Made by a program: the position numbers and the translations under genes. Of a DNA stretch of 64,000 bases, positions 17,623-28,047 are shown piece by piece. This DNA is from Rhizobium sp. Root1220 (GTDB lineage Bacteria; Pseudomonadota; Alphaproteobacteria; Rhizobiales; Rhizobiaceae). The DNA lies in the NCBI RefSeq assembly GCF_001426265.1, contig NZ_LMDG01000005.1:29949-93948 (forward strand). Direction: 5' to 3'. Each line of letters begins with the position of its first letter. The first letter of the stretch is position 1. The notes beneath the pieces are model-generated. The model worked only from the letters and a program-made list of their open reading frames with translations. It did no database searches and was not told the origin of the DNA.

Positions 17623-20169
17623 TCAGCTCTTGAGAGTGCCATCGGCGGCTTTGCCGCGCAATCGTCGCACGGTGCCGTCTGGCTTGTCCGCTTCGTTTTC
17701 CTCCGGGATATCAGGCACCTGAGCCACAGCCTCAGGTTCGTCCTGCTCCGACTTGATGGCGTCGTGCTGCCGATGGAAAACGACGTCGCTCTGCGGAAGC
17801 GGTATCTCGATGCCCTCTTCACGGAAACGCTTGAGGATGGCGATGCGGAGATCGTTCCTGACCTTCAGGCCATCGCCCATATCCCCGAGCATGAAACGCA
17901 TCTCGAAATCCAGGGAATAGGTCCCGAAGCGCAGGAACTCGACATGCGGTTCCGGATTGCGGAGCACCAGCGGCACGGCATTGACGAGTTCCAGCAGGAT
18001 GTCCATGACCTTCTGGGGGTCGGAGTTGTAGCTTACCGCTACCGGGATCTCCGAGCGTCCCATCTTGTTGCGGTGCGTCCAGTTGCCGACCGAAGCGTTG
18101 ATCAACTCGGAGTTCGGCACAATGATCGACTGCTTGCGGAAGGTCTCGATCTCCGTTGCGCGTACGGAAATGCGTTTGACGATCCCTTCGGCGGTCCCCG
18201 AAACGACGTGGTCGCCGACCTTGAAAGGCCGCTCAACCAGCAGAATCAGCCCGGACACGAAATTCGACACGATATTTTGCAGGCCGAAACCGATACCGAC
18301 CGACAGTGCAGAGGCCACAAGCGCGAGGTTCGACAGGTCGATGCCTGCCGCCGAAACGCCGATGATCGCCGCGAGGCCGACACCGAGATAGCCAATGCCG
18401 GTCTTGACCGAATTGCGGACGCCGAGATCAACGTGACTGCGCGCCATCACGTTGCCGTCAAGCCAACGCTGCAGCCAGCGGGTCACCAGATAGCCACCGG
18501 CAAACAGCAGGATGCCGGTCAATATTCCGACCAGAGATATGCTGATGCCACCGAGCCGGACCTCTGTCAGAAGGCGGTAGGCGATAAGCTGAAGGTCCTG
18601 TACGTGGAAGCCCCACAGCAGCAAGACCAAAGGAATGCCGACCAAAAGCGCAATCGCGGAGATACACATACCGACCAGCAATCCAGCCTGGTCGATTGCC
18701 ACCGCGCCAAGCTTGAAGCGCTTGGCGAGAAAGCGGCCGAAGAAGGTATCGCCGAAGGTTTCTGTTCGGGAAATCGCCTTTCCGGAGAGTAGCCCGATGT
18801 AGGTCGTGACGATAATGGCGCCGGTAATGATGAGCTGGGTGGCAACGAAACGCGCCAAACCGACATATCCCACGAGGGCCGTGATGATCAGACCCGCACC
18901 GAGAACGCGAAGAATGATTGCCATGCCACGCGGCCAGTGGCGCCCGGGCGCATCCGGATCGCCATCCCGGGCCAGCATCGGCCTGCCGAAGGATGCCGCG
19001 ATCAGGATGAAGCCGATGATCAACGCCGCGATCAGGCTTCTGACAACGGTCAGCACCAACGGTGAGCCCATCGCCTCGCCAATACTGCCGAAGAAATAGT
19101 CCAGCGCGTTGACGATCGCCATCGCCAGCAGGCAGGCGCCGATCGAGCTCGCGCCGCGGTTGGACAGCTTGACGAGACGCCAGTGCGGCTCCTTGGGCGC
19201 AAACACCGCATTGGTGAAGCGTCGCACGAAATAGATCAGCCCTATAGCGCCGAACAACGCGCCGACAACCGGAGCGATATCCGGCCGCAACACATTGAAG
19301 CTATTGAGGAAGAAATACGACGTGACGAGGAGGGTGGCGAGCGAGAAAGTCCGGATCAGCGTCGACCAGAAGGCGATCGAAAGGCGGCTGATGTAGGATG
19401 GCTGCTCGTCGCTCTCCTTGCGCTGCAAATAGCGCCCGAAAATCCGATAACCGCCGGAGAGTAGCACGAGTGCCGTGGCCAACGACATGAAGATTGCGGC
19501 AAAAAATGCAAACGCCTTGAATTTCAGGACGAAGCCCAACCAACTCGCCAATGCCTGGCGAAACTCGCTACTTTCCTCCACGAACGCGCTCGCCGCATCG
19601 CCGAGAACGGAGAACGATATATCTGTTCGGCGCAGTAGCGTCGCTGCAAACAATTGTCGACGCGTTTGGGCAATCGCATTGCTCAGCTTTCCGATGGCAG
19701 CGGACAGGTTCTCCGCGTCGCCGGTCACGGCGTTGATCTGGGCGCGCTCTTCCGTCAGCGCGTTGCGTTCCTTGGTAACGATCTCCGCCTCCGGCGGCTG
19801 GCCGTCCTTCGGCGGGTCGCCGATTTCGGCCAGACGTGCCTTGATCTGGTCGAGACGGGGGCGCAGGCTGACCGACGTATCGATAACCGAGCGGCCGAGT
19901 GCATCGGCCTTCCCTGCCAGCGTAACCAGCGCATCGTCGTCGTCGCTGCTCTGCTTCACTCCCTCCTGCAACGAAGCAAGGTCTGACTTCGCCTTGTCGA
20001 TCGCTTTCGAGGCCTGCTCGATGGGGCTATCCGCGGGCGGCGCCTGCTCGGTCGCCTGTGGCTGTTGCGCCGATTGCGGCTGCTGTGCCTGAGCGTTGGC
20101 AATGCCAGCGCCGGCGCCAAGCAGCGAGACGACAAAAAGGATACGAAGCAAAAGGTGTGTCAGCCGCAA
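17623..20169 (-). CDS. MscS-family mechanosensitive channel with DUF3772 domain
   Basis: An 848-residue inner-membrane channel. A signal peptide (residues 1-26) leads to a Gln/Pro-rich linker and a helical periplasmic domain to about residue 190, as in DUF3772. About ten membrane segments follow, then the MscS core: the pore helix region near NLALVASALSVGIGFGLQNIVSNFVSG, the beta domain (ERPFKVGDHVVSGTAEGIV) and the C-terminal alpha/beta domain. Such channels release solutes on osmotic downshift. A charged tail of about 60 residues is specific to this protein. It appears to be monocistronic. Confidence 0.88.
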   Translation of the reverse strand: MRLTHLLLRILFVVSLLGAGAGIANAQAQQPQSAQQPQATEQAPPADSPIEQASKAIDKAKSDLASLQEGVKQSSDDDDALVTLAGKADALGRSVIDTSVSLRPRLDQIKARLAEIGDPPKDGQPPEAEIVTKERNALTEERAQINAVTGDAENLSAAIGKLSNAIAQTRRQLFAATLLRRTDISFSVLGDAASAFVEESSEFRQALASWLGFVLKFKAFAFFAAIFMSLATALVLLSGGYRIFGRYLQRKESDEQPSYISRLSIAFWSTLIRTFSLATLLVTSYFFLNSFNVLRPDIAPVVGALFGAIGLIYFVRRFTNAVFAPKEPHWRLVKLSNRGASSIGACLLAMAIVNALDYFFGSIGEAMGSPLVLTVVRSLIAALIIGFILIAASFGRPMLARDGDPDAPGRHWPRGMAIILRVLGAGLIITALVGYVGLARFVATQLIITGAIIVTTYIGLLSGKAISRTETFGDTFFGRFLAKRFKLGAVAIDQAGLLVGMCISAIALLVGIPLVLLLWGFHVQDLQLIAYRLLTEVRLGGISISLVGILTGILLFAGGYLVTRWLQRWLDGNVMARSHVDLGVRNSVKTGIGYLGVGLAAIIGVSAAGIDLSNLALVASALSVGIGFGLQNIVSNFVSGLILLVERPFKVGDHVVSGTAEGIVKRISVRATEIETFRKQSIIVPNSELINASVGNWTHRNKMGRSEIPVAVSYNSDPQKVMDILLELVNAVPLVLRNPEPHVEFLRFGTYSLDFEMRFMLGDMGDGLKVRNDLRIAILKRFREEGIEIPLPQSDVVFHRQHDAIKSEQDEPEAVAQVPDIPEENEADKPDGTVRRLRGKAADGTLKS

Positions 20170-20247
20170 AATCGCCCCACTCGGATTTGCTAAAAAATCG
20201 AATTCCAGCTTTTTATAGGAAACAAAGGCGACAGAAAGGCGAAATAC

Positions 20248-20799
20248 TCAGAAGCCCGCGCCTGGCCGAGCGAGATACTCCAATTCAGCCTCGGTCGATT
20301 CCCGTCCGATGAGCACGTTCCGATGGGGAAAGCGACCATATGCTGCTATCACATCGCGGTGGCGAAGTGCATAGTCGCTGTGCTCTTCGTCATCGAGCGC
20401 ACCGAACAGCGCCGCTGCTCGGTTCTGCTCTTCGATGTCCTCCGCATGTTCGAACGGCATGTAGAAGAACGCCCGGCACTCTCGCCCAACGCGCTGGTCG
20501 GCCCCAACCGCAATCGCGAGTTTTGCCTCGCGAAGAGCAAGCCCGTCGGTCGCAAAGGCAAGCGGCGTCCCGCGATAGATGTTGCGTGGAAACTGGTCGA
20601 GAACGATCACCGCTGCAAGCCGCGCCAACGCTGTTGAATGCCATGCGTCGGCAATGTCCCGGGCAAGCGCCAGATGAGTGTGGCGAAAGCGATCGCGAAT
20701 GTGGTGGTCGAGTTCCGCCGTTGCTTTGAACCATTGGTCTTGGCTGCACTCCCTGAACCAGAAATCATGAACCTCTTCGGGCGTGCAAACGTATCCCAT
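20248..20799 (-). CDS. DUF924 family protein
   Basis: A 183-residue helical protein that opens with VHDFWFRE and carries AVIVLDQFPRNIYRGTPLAFATD and a conserved FFYMPFEHAED segment, the signature of the DUF924 family. Its structure resembles TPR-like folds; the function is not established. It is 36 bp downstream of the DHA2 transporter stop on the other side and transcribed in the same direction. Confidence 0.85.
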   Translation of the reverse strand: MGYVCTPEEVHDFWFRECSQDQWFKATAELDHHIRDRFRHTHLALARDIADAWHSTALARLAAVIVLDQFPRNIYRGTPLAFATDGLALREAKLAIAVGADQRVGRECRAFFYMPFEHAEDIEEQNRAAALFGALDDEEHSDYALRHRDVIAAYGRFPHRNVLIGRESTEAELEYLARPGAGF

Positions 20800-20835
20800 G
20801 TTCTCGTTCCCTGATCGCCCAGAATTCGGAAAGCC

Positions 20836-22278
20836 CTACCTGTGGGCACGTTTGTGACCTGATACTTCGGCGCCTGCGTCCGGTTGCAGCCGCAGAAACC
20901 GCAGCGATGAAACGATGCCAATCGCCCCGACAACCAGAAACGCCCAGCGAAAATCCATGAGCGCCGGGCTTTCCGTGCCGCGAACCGCAACGGAGACATT
21001 GAGCACAGCCGCGGCGATTGCAACCCCGAGCAACATGGAAACCTGCTGCAACATGCTCGACAATGTGGATGCGGAGCTTCGCTGCGCAGGATCGATATCG
21101 GCAAAGGCAAGTGTGTTGAGGGCCGTGAACTCCATTGAACGTGACAGCCCGGCGATAAACAACAAGGCGTAGATCACCAGCCGTGGCGTTTCGGGCGCCA
21201 TGAAGCCGCAGGCAACAATCGACAGAGCGGCGACCAAACCGTTCAACCAGAGCACCGTCCGAAATCCAAGCTTTGCAAGCAGAGGCGTCGTTATCGCCTT
21301 CATGCCCAGGTTGCCAAGAAAATACACCAGCAGATAGGCGCCGGCTTCGATGGAACTTAGACCGAAACCGAGCTGAAAGAGCAGCGGCAGCAGGAACGGC
21401 GTTGCGTTGATGGCAACGCGACTTGCCGTGCCGGCTGAAAGTGTCGCAATCGCGTAGGTCTGCACGCGAAAAGCCGAAAGGTCGAGCAGCGGATTGCTGA
21501 CTTTCCGGAAGTGCCGTGTCGCCAGAAACGACAAAACCAGCCCTGCCACCAGCATGAGCAGGATCGGCAACACGCCACCATCCCATTTCACCGAAAGTTC
21601 GAGGGCCGCCAGCAGAAAGGTCAGGCCCGAAGCGCTCATGACGAACCCTCGCACGTCGAGCCGGCCGACATTTTCCTCCCGTTGTTCCGGCACGAAACGC
21701 AACACTAGCGCCATTCCGAGGATCCCGATCGGCAAGTTGATCAGAAAATTCCAGTGCCAGCTCGCGTAAGTCGTGATGAAACCGCCGAGCAACGGACCGA
21801 CCACGGGCGCCGTCAACGCAGGCCAGGTAATCAGCGCAATTGCCTGGACCAGTTCCGACTTGCGGGCGTTCTTCAAGACGATGATACGCCCGACCGGCGT
21901 CATCAACGCACTGCCGGCGCCTTGCACGGCACGTGCGATGACAAACTCGACGAGCCCATCGGACAAGGCGCAAAACAGTGAGGCAATGGTGAACACGGCA
22001 ATTGACGCCATGAAGACGCGTCGGGCGCCATAGCGATCACCGAGCCATCCGGAAAGCGGAATGAACGCCGCCATCGTCAGCATATAGACGGTGATGCCGA
22101 TGCTCATCGACACCGGTTGGACGCCGAAGCTCGCCGCCATCTGCGGCAAGGACGTGGTGACAATGGTCCCATCCAGAATCTGCATGAAGAAGGAAACGGC
22201 AACCACCAGGGCTACGACCTTCGCTCGACGAATACTCTCCGCGTCGCCGCCCGTCTCTGCCGTTCCCAAAGCTGTCAT
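20836..22278 (-). CDS. DHA2-family drug/solute exporter (MFS)
   Basis: About 480 residues from an ATG at 22278; an earlier ATG at 22413 would add 45 residues that do not resemble a transporter N-terminus. No good ribosome site marks either. The family motifs are present: LDGTIVTTSLPQMAASF in helix 1, GWLGDRYGARRVF after helix 2, and 13-14 predicted membrane helices. It is an H+-driven exporter of unknown substrate. A DUF924 gene follows after 36 bp. Confidence 0.85.
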   Translation of the reverse strand: MTALGTAETGGDAESIRRAKVVALVVAVSFFMQILDGTIVTTSLPQMAASFGVQPVSMSIGITVYMLTMAAFIPLSGWLGDRYGARRVFMASIAVFTIASLFCALSDGLVEFVIARAVQGAGSALMTPVGRIIVLKNARKSELVQAIALITWPALTAPVVGPLLGGFITTYASWHWNFLINLPIGILGMALVLRFVPEQREENVGRLDVRGFVMSASGLTFLLAALELSVKWDGGVLPILLMLVAGLVLSFLATRHFRKVSNPLLDLSAFRVQTYAIATLSAGTASRVAINATPFLLPLLFQLGFGLSSIEAGAYLLVYFLGNLGMKAITTPLLAKLGFRTVLWLNGLVAALSIVACGFMAPETPRLVIYALLFIAGLSRSMEFTALNTLAFADIDPAQRSSASTLSSMLQQVSMLLGVAIAAAVLNVSVAVRGTESPALMDFRWAFLVVGAIGIVSSLRFLRLQPDAGAEVSGHKRAHR

Positions 22279-22685
22279 CAAACTGCCAACGTGAAATGCG
22301 ATGTCTTCGAAATGAATGGACGGCAATGCCGATGCTCCGAGCGGAGCAACCGGTAGATAAGCCCATATGCACGCTGCGGAAAAGGAAAATCGCGAAAAAT
22401 ACCGCGAATTCAACCGGACGTTCCGCTGGCCAGCTGCTCAATCCGCCAAGCCACCTGCGCCATTTTTTGGGCAGAAACGATTTGACACCTATCCGTTATC
22501 CGGCCACCGTGGACGGAGGACAGCGCAACAAGCAGTACACACCCACGCTTCAGATTACATGTGTCTACACTGGGTTCGGCGCTTCACACATCTTCGCCAG
22601 CCTCCGCGCAATAAACCTTTCGCGCCTGATATCGAATCCGACTGCCCTTTCGCTGATACCGCTACAGCTAGATGAGGAGAAGCCG

Positions 22686-23822
22686 TTGGAACGATCCTCG
22701 ACCGTTCAGATGATTGAAGCCTTGCTTGTCCTCAACACGGGGTCGTCGAGCCTGAAGTTCCAGGTCTTCGAAGGTCATGACCTGAGTGTCCTGATGAGCG
22801 GCAAGATCACCGGCATTGGCGACACCCCCGAGATGCGCACCAACCTCCCCGGTGGCGAGGAGGTAGCAAGGACCCTTCCCGCAGACACCGATCACGATTC
22901 TGCCCTGCGCTCCGTCATAGACCTCATAGACGGCCACGACCACGACTGGCACACAATCGCCGTCGTGCATCGGGTCGTTCACGGCGGACAAGATTTCAAG
23001 GCTCCCGTCATTGTCACTGCTGACGTCCTGCGCCGGCTGGAGTCGCTTATACCGCTCGCGCCGCTCCACCAACCGCACAACCTCGCCGGCATCGCCGCTT
23101 CGGCACGGCTGGCAAGTGGAGCGACGGACATCGCCTGCTTCGACACGGCCTTCCACGCGGGCCACGACGAACTGACCAGCAGCTTCGCGCTGCCGCAAGA
23201 CTTGCGCGACAAGGGAATGCGTCGCTACGGTTTTCATGGCCTGTCCTACGAATGGATATCCGAGGTTCTCTCCAGGGATCACCCAGAAATTCACGCCGGC
23301 AGGGTCGTGGTCGGCCATCTCGGCAACGGAGCAAGCCTTTGCGCATTGCGGAACGGCGTCAGCATCGACACGACGATGAGTATGACGGCGCTGGACGGGA
23401 TTACCATGGGAACGCGAAGCGGTGCCATCGATCCCGGCGCCGTCCTCTACATGCTTCAGGAACTCGGCCTCAGTGTCGAGGCGGTACAGGACACGCTCTA
23501 TGAGCGTTCGGGGCTAAAGGGCCTCTCCGGCATCAGCAATGATGTCGCGACCCTTCTGCGCAGCGACGACCCCCGCGCCGCATTCGCCCTCGACTATTTC
23601 GCACTGAAGGCCGCACAGCACGCCGCGATGATGGCCGTTTCGATGGGCGGCATCGATGCCTTCGTCTTCACCGGCGGCATCGGCGAGCATGCGGCACCAA
23701 TTCGCGACGCGATCCTTCAAAGGCTCCGGTTTCTCGGCGATTTCAAGACCTTGGTGATTCCAACAAACGAGGAGCGCGTCATGGCAGTCCACGCCCGGGC
23801 GCTACTTCAAGGTGTTGGATAA
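22686..23822 (+). CDS. ackA: Acetate kinase
   Basis: About 378 residues. The N-terminal motif LVLNTGSSSLKFQVFE, the catalytic region HVGNG-type GHLGNGASL with TMSMTALDG and the C-terminal FTGGIGEHAAPIR are those of acetate kinases, which make acetyl phosphate and ADP from acetate and ATP. I place the start at a TTG (22686) because GAGGAGA precedes it by six bases; an ATG at 22710 gives LVLNTG almost at once. The open frame reaching back to 22296 is not coding. No phosphotransacetylase gene is beside it, which is unusual since ackA and pta are commonly paired. Confidence 0.88.
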   Translation: MERSSTVQMIEALLVLNTGSSSLKFQVFEGHDLSVLMSGKITGIGDTPEMRTNLPGGEEVARTLPADTDHDSALRSVIDLIDGHDHDWHTIAVVHRVVHGGQDFKAPVIVTADVLRRLESLIPLAPLHQPHNLAGIAASARLASGATDIACFDTAFHAGHDELTSSFALPQDLRDKGMRRYGFHGLSYEWISEVLSRDHPEIHAGRVVVGHLGNGASLCALRNGVSIDTTMSMTALDGITMGTRSGAIDPGAVLYMLQELGLSVEAVQDTLYERSGLKGLSGISNDVATLLRSDDPRAAFALDYFALKAAQHAAMMAVSMGGIDAFVFTGGIGEHAAPIRDAILQRLRFLGDFKTLVIPTNEERVMAVHARALLQGVG

Positions 23823-23848
23823 CCGGCTGAAACAAGTTCTGACGACGC

Positions 23849-25003
23849 TTAACCCAGGATATTCCTGACCGCGCGCATGAAGATGCGGGAGCCAACGGCA
23901 ATCAGTTCGTCGGGAAAATCATAGTCCGGATTGTGCAGTCTCGGATGATCCTCTCCCGCGCCCAGGAAAAACATGGCCGACGGCGCAACGGCTCGAAACA
24001 AACCGAAATCCTCGGACCCCTTCATTGGCAGCAGGGCGCTCGCACTCTCCCGACTTACCCCTTCGTCATCCAGTGCGCGACGCAGGGCATCGACGGCCTC
24101 GGCGGAATTGTAGCACTGCTGGAATACGTCCTCGTATGTGATCTCCAGCCGCAGCCCGGTCGCCTGCGCTCGCTCGCGCGCAAGCGTTTCCGCATCTCTC
24201 ACAAGTGCCGCCATGCTTTCGTCGGTCAGCGTCCGTAGCGTCGCCCATATCTCGGCATAGCCGGGACTGATGCCGAAAGCCGGCTCGCCGAGGCGTGCAT
24301 GGGTGACCGTCACCAGCGAATACTCCGCACCGAGCGGCCCGTTGTTTCCGAGCGCAGTCAAGGCTTCGAGCAAACCGGCCATCGCAAAGGTCGGTGCAAG
24401 GCCGTCTTCCGGATTGGAGGCATGAGCGGTCTTGCCGTTCAGCACGATCTTCATGCCACGCGAGGCACAATTGACCGGTCCCTCCCTGAGCAATACGTGG
24501 CCGAGTTTGACGCCGGGAAAATTGTGAAGAGAGAGTGCGAGGTCGGGCTTCAGCGCCGCGAACCGGGGATCGGCAAGAACTGCTGCGGCACCGGCACCGT
24601 TTTCCTCCGCGGGTTGGAACAACAGTATGACCCTGCCTGTCGCCGGTCGCTTCTGGCCGAGCCCCTGCGCAAGCGCCACCAGTACGGCCATGTGGCCATC
24701 GTGGCCGCACAGATGTCCCTTGCCGGGAACGGTCGAACGGTACGAAACATCGGAGATTTCTTCGATCGGAAGCCCATCAAGCTCGGCACGGATCATCAAC
24801 GTCGGCCCAACGGCTGCTCCCTCGTAGATGACCGCAACGCCGTGCCCGCCAAGATTGGATACGATTTGATCCGGATTGGAACCAACCAATGCTGCCCGGA
24901 CCCGATTGGCGGTCTCGACTTCCTCGCCGGACACTTCAGGATTACGGTGAAGATTGCGACGGAATTCCTTGATCTCCAACAATTCTCTATCGGTCAAAAA
25001 CAT
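23849..25003 (-). CDS. M20-family amidohydrolase (hippurate hydrolase-like)
   Basis: A 384-residue metallopeptidase-fold hydrolase of the M20D group. Metal ligands appear in HLCGHDGHMAVL (about residue 100), AEENGAG (about 133) and near the C-terminus. The dimerisation domain lies at about residues 180-290. Relatives release amino acids from N-acyl or indole-acetyl conjugates. It is divergent from the IclR regulator at 25332, which probably controls it. It is convergent with ackA, ending 26 bp from it. Confidence 0.82.
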   Translation of the reverse strand: MFLTDRELLEIKEFRRNLHRNPEVSGEEVETANRVRAALVGSNPDQIVSNLGGHGVAVIYEGAAVGPTLMIRAELDGLPIEEISDVSYRSTVPGKGHLCGHDGHMAVLVALAQGLGQKRPATGRVILLFQPAEENGAGAAAVLADPRFAALKPDLALSLHNFPGVKLGHVLLREGPVNCASRGMKIVLNGKTAHASNPEDGLAPTFAMAGLLEALTALGNNGPLGAEYSLVTVTHARLGEPAFGISPGYAEIWATLRTLTDESMAALVRDAETLARERAQATGLRLEITYEDVFQQCYNSAEAVDALRRALDDEGVSRESASALLPMKGSEDFGLFRAVAPSAMFFLGAGEDHPRLHNPDYDFPDELIAVGSRIFMRAVRNILG

Positions 25004-25331
25004 CGATTGTCTCCCGTAAATCCGCCTGTCGGCGAAGTACCATACTTATACGTGGTCGGCAGGCAAGGTCGACAAATGGCTTCACCTGATGCCACCGGGA
25101 TTTTCACCTTGCGCAGGCAGGCTGACGCGCCACCGGTGTGCACTAGCTTAACTCCTACCGCCCGACCGCGATCGTTGCTACACGTCATTGGTAGGATTCT
25201 GCCATATAGCGGTTTCCGTCTATGGGTCTTTTCTTCATAGGCGAACACCCCTCCCTAGCTACGAAGCCGAACTTTCGCTTTTCGACACACTCTCATTTGT
25301 ATATGTGAGATCATATTTACAGGAGAGGTTC
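25004..25331. promoter_or_regulatory. Divergent promoter region between amidohydrolase and IclR genes
   Basis: This 328-bp gap separates two divergent genes and should contain both promoters and the IclR operator. I cannot name boxes with confidence. An open frame from 25188 runs through it in phase with the regulator but has no protein character and no ribosome site. Confidence 0.4.
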
Positions 25332-26117
25332 ATGGAAGCAGACGATGCCGACAGGTACCGCGCTCCGGCACTCGATAAAGGGCTCGATATTCTCGAGCTT
25401 CTGGCTGGCGTCGAGGAAGGTCTGACGCAGGCCGAGATCGCCAAGCGCCTCGACCGTAGCCCGAACGAATTCTACCGGATGCTTGATCGGCTCGTACGAC
25501 GCGGCTACGTGACCAAGCTCGATGGCGATCGGTTCACGCTCACCCTGAAGCTCTTCGGTCTCTCGCAATTGCATGCGCCGACAAGGCGGCTCTCCTCATT
25601 CGCAATGCCGCTCATGCGTGATCTTGCACTGCGCACCAAGCAGGCCAATCACCTCGTCGTCTTCGACCGGGGATCGGCGGTCGTGATCGCTCAGCACGAA
25701 GCGCCGGACTATTGGGGAATTTCCATTCGCGTCGGCTCGCACATAAGCCTGTTCGATACCGGCTCCGGCCATGTGCTGCTCGCGTTTCGCAGCGATGAGG
25801 AGCGAGCGATGATGATCGCGGGGAACGCCGACGGCCGCGAAGGAACATTTCTCGGTCCAGAGTTTTACGAGCGACTGACGCACATCCGCGAGCGCGGTTA
25901 CGAGATGATGGCTAGCGCTCAGACGGCAGGGGTCTACAATCTTTCGGCGCCGATCCTCGGACCTGACGGACGCGGCATAGCGGCCCTCACCTGCCCCTAT
26001 ATAGCCCTGGTCAACGCGCCGGCTGCGCCGGATATCACCCACACGATCACCATGCTGCAGAAGACAGCAAGCGAGCTTTCGCTGCTCGCGGGATCGGACG
26101 TCAAGACGCCGGCTTGA
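25332..26117 (+). CDS. IclR-family transcriptional regulator
   Basis: About 261 residues. ATG at 25332 follows AGGAGAGG. Residues 15-75 form the winged helix (GLTQAEIAKRLDRSPNEFYRMLDRL) and residues 90-250 form the IclR effector domain. IclR proteins bind small organic acids or aromatic compounds. Divergence from the amidohydrolase gene suggests it is the main target. Effector unknown. Confidence 0.88.
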   Translation: MEADDADRYRAPALDKGLDILELLAGVEEGLTQAEIAKRLDRSPNEFYRMLDRLVRRGYVTKLDGDRFTLTLKLFGLSQLHAPTRRLSSFAMPLMRDLALRTKQANHLVVFDRGSAVVIAQHEAPDYWGISIRVGSHISLFDTGSGHVLLAFRSDEERAMMIAGNADGREGTFLGPEFYERLTHIRERGYEMMASAQTAGVYNLSAPILGPDGRGIAALTCPYIALVNAPAAPDITHTITMLQKTASELSLLAGSDVKTPA

Positions 26118-26258
26118 CCGGGAAATTTCCGATCACATGGCAAACGCCCGTTCATCGACCCTTTCGGTCGATATAGCCTCCGGCAGATAGATGACGGACT
26201 CCGTATCGGTGCGCCGGCTCAGACCATGCGTCGAGAGCGTGAAACCGTTTTTACCAAA

Positions 26259-27920
26259 TCACTGGACGCTCGCGACCTTGTCCGTTTGCCGCCTGCACGC
26301 GGAAAATACATCGAGGCTCGGATCGTACACGGACGTCGCGACATCCATGACCCCGAGGACGCTGTGGAATAAGTTATCATGTGACCGGGTGGCGTTTGCC
26401 TTTTTGGCCACGCAGCTCATATCGAAGCCGGCAGACTTGGCCAACTCATCACTCACCCAGACCAGAAAGGGCACATGGGTCTGTTGCGACGGCGCCACGA
26501 TGTAGGGCGCGCCATGCAGATAGATGCCATTCTCACCCAACGACTCCCCGTGATCCGAAACATAAATCACGGCGCCCGCCATGCTACCTGCGCGCTGCTT
26601 GAGCTTGTCGATCACGGTCGAGACGACGTGATCCGTATAGAGGATCGTGTTGTCGTAGGCGTTGGTGATCTCTTCGGGTGTGCAGCTCCCGAAATCATTC
26701 GCGCGGCAGTCTGGTACGAAACGCCGGTATTCGTCTGGATAACGGGCATAGTACGCGGGGCCGTGGCTGCCGAGCTGGTGCAGGACGAGTACGCTGTCGT
26801 CTTTGACCTGATCCAGCCAGCCGTCAACCTTGTCGAGCAGAAAGCCATCCTGGCATTCCCCGTCCGAGCAGAAGCGCGGGTCGGGCGACTGCGGCAGATA
26901 GGTATAGGCTATCCGGTCGGTCACATGATAGCTGCCCGTGTCGTTGTCGAGCCAGGATACGTTGACATCAGCGTGGCTGAGCACATCGACTAGGTTCTCA
27001 GTCGCCAGACCCTTGCGGTGGGTATACGCCGTACGCGGATAGACGGAAAACATGCAGGGGAGAGAAACGGCAGTGGCGGTGCCGCAACTGCTGGTGTTCG
27101 GGAAGTAGACGACATTCTGCTTCTCGAGTTCCGGATTGGTCTTCCGCTCGTAGCCACCCAGCGAAAAATCATCGCCACGCGCGGTCTCCCCGGCGACGAT
27201 GATCGTCACGCGCGGCTTGGTCAAAGCGGCTGTGTGAATGCGATGCGCGTCAGTACCAAGCGGCTCGGCCACCACCGCCGCTTCTTCTCCGGACGAAACG
27301 GCAAGTCGGATGGTGCTGGCAATGGGCACGAACGGATTCAACCTGTCCAAAATGTCCTTGTGAGCGCGGCCGATACCGGCAAAAGCCCTGTAGTCCCCGA
27401 ACCCCGCCGCGGCAAAGACGGCCAGGCAGGCCAGGATCACCGCGGTGTTATGCGCGAGCTTGCGCCAGACGGGGCGGTGGCGGACGCGCACCCAGACGAT
27501 GAGCAGTGACGGCAGAACGCCGGTAAGCAGCATATGCAGCGCAAAGCGCGTCGTTATCAGGTGCCCCGCTTCCGCGCCCGTCGAGACGGCTGCATTGCGG
27601 ATCATCTCCTTGTCGACGATCACACCGAACTGGTCCGTGAACCAGGAGCCGCCTGCAGCGGCGAGTATGAAGAAGATCAGAAAAGGCTTGGTGATGTATT
27701 TGGCGGAGAATGCGGTGACGATCGCCATGCTCAACGCCGATATCGCGGCCACGAAGAGTATAAATGCAAGGCGATCTGCCGCAAAATAGCCTGACGCCTT
27801 GATCCAGAACGAATGATTGGTGACGAGAAGAAGATAGAGCGTTGTGACCACGCACAGTGTGATACTGCCGATTTCCGGTCGCCTGGCGAGCCAGCCGGCC
27901 TTGATGCCATTGTCTTTCAA
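26259..27920 (-). CDS. eptA: EptA-like phosphoethanolamine transferase (alkaline-phosphatase fold, membrane)
   Basis: About 553 residues from a TTG at 27920 with GGAGACGG before it; a GTG at 27962 is the alternative. Five membrane helices occupy residues 15-190. The periplasmic catalytic domain follows, with nucleophile Thr in VAGETARGDDFSLGGY, a metal-binding ISDHGESLGENGIYLHG and cysteines spaced for disulfides. Enzymes of this group add phosphoethanolamine to lipid A or other surface glycans, lowering negative charge and polymyxin binding. The upstream phosphatase gene lies in the same direction 127 bp away and may be co-transcribed. Confidence 0.85.
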   Translation of the reverse strand: MKDNGIKAGWLARRPEIGSITLCVVTTLYLLLVTNHSFWIKASGYFAADRLAFILFVAAISALSMAIVTAFSAKYITKPFLIFFILAAAGGSWFTDQFGVIVDKEMIRNAAVSTGAEAGHLITTRFALHMLLTGVLPSLLIVWVRVRHRPVWRKLAHNTAVILACLAVFAAAGFGDYRAFAGIGRAHKDILDRLNPFVPIASTIRLAVSSGEEAAVVAEPLGTDAHRIHTAALTKPRVTIIVAGETARGDDFSLGGYERKTNPELEKQNVVYFPNTSSCGTATAVSLPCMFSVYPRTAYTHRKGLATENLVDVLSHADVNVSWLDNDTGSYHVTDRIAYTYLPQSPDPRFCSDGECQDGFLLDKVDGWLDQVKDDSVLVLHQLGSHGPAYYARYPDEYRRFVPDCRANDFGSCTPEEITNAYDNTILYTDHVVSTVIDKLKQRAGSMAGAVIYVSDHGESLGENGIYLHGAPYIVAPSQQTHVPFLVWVSDELAKSAGFDMSCVAKKANATRSHDNLFHSVLGVMDVATSVYDPSLDVFSACRRQTDKVASVQ

Positions 27921-28047
27921 TTTGCCGTCTCCGAGCCTGGATCTCGTGCTACCACGCTGCACCCGAGCGCATGCTCAAGCCGCGGCTGGAGCAATGACCG
28001 GATTTTCTGACAGTCACCTGAACGCGCTTCCGAACGCCGCCGGTCAG

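Noticed and set aside
22296..22685. Extended N-terminus for acetate kinase
   Set aside because: The extra 130 codons are unlike any acetate kinase and overlap the opposite exporter gene; a ribosome site marks 22686.
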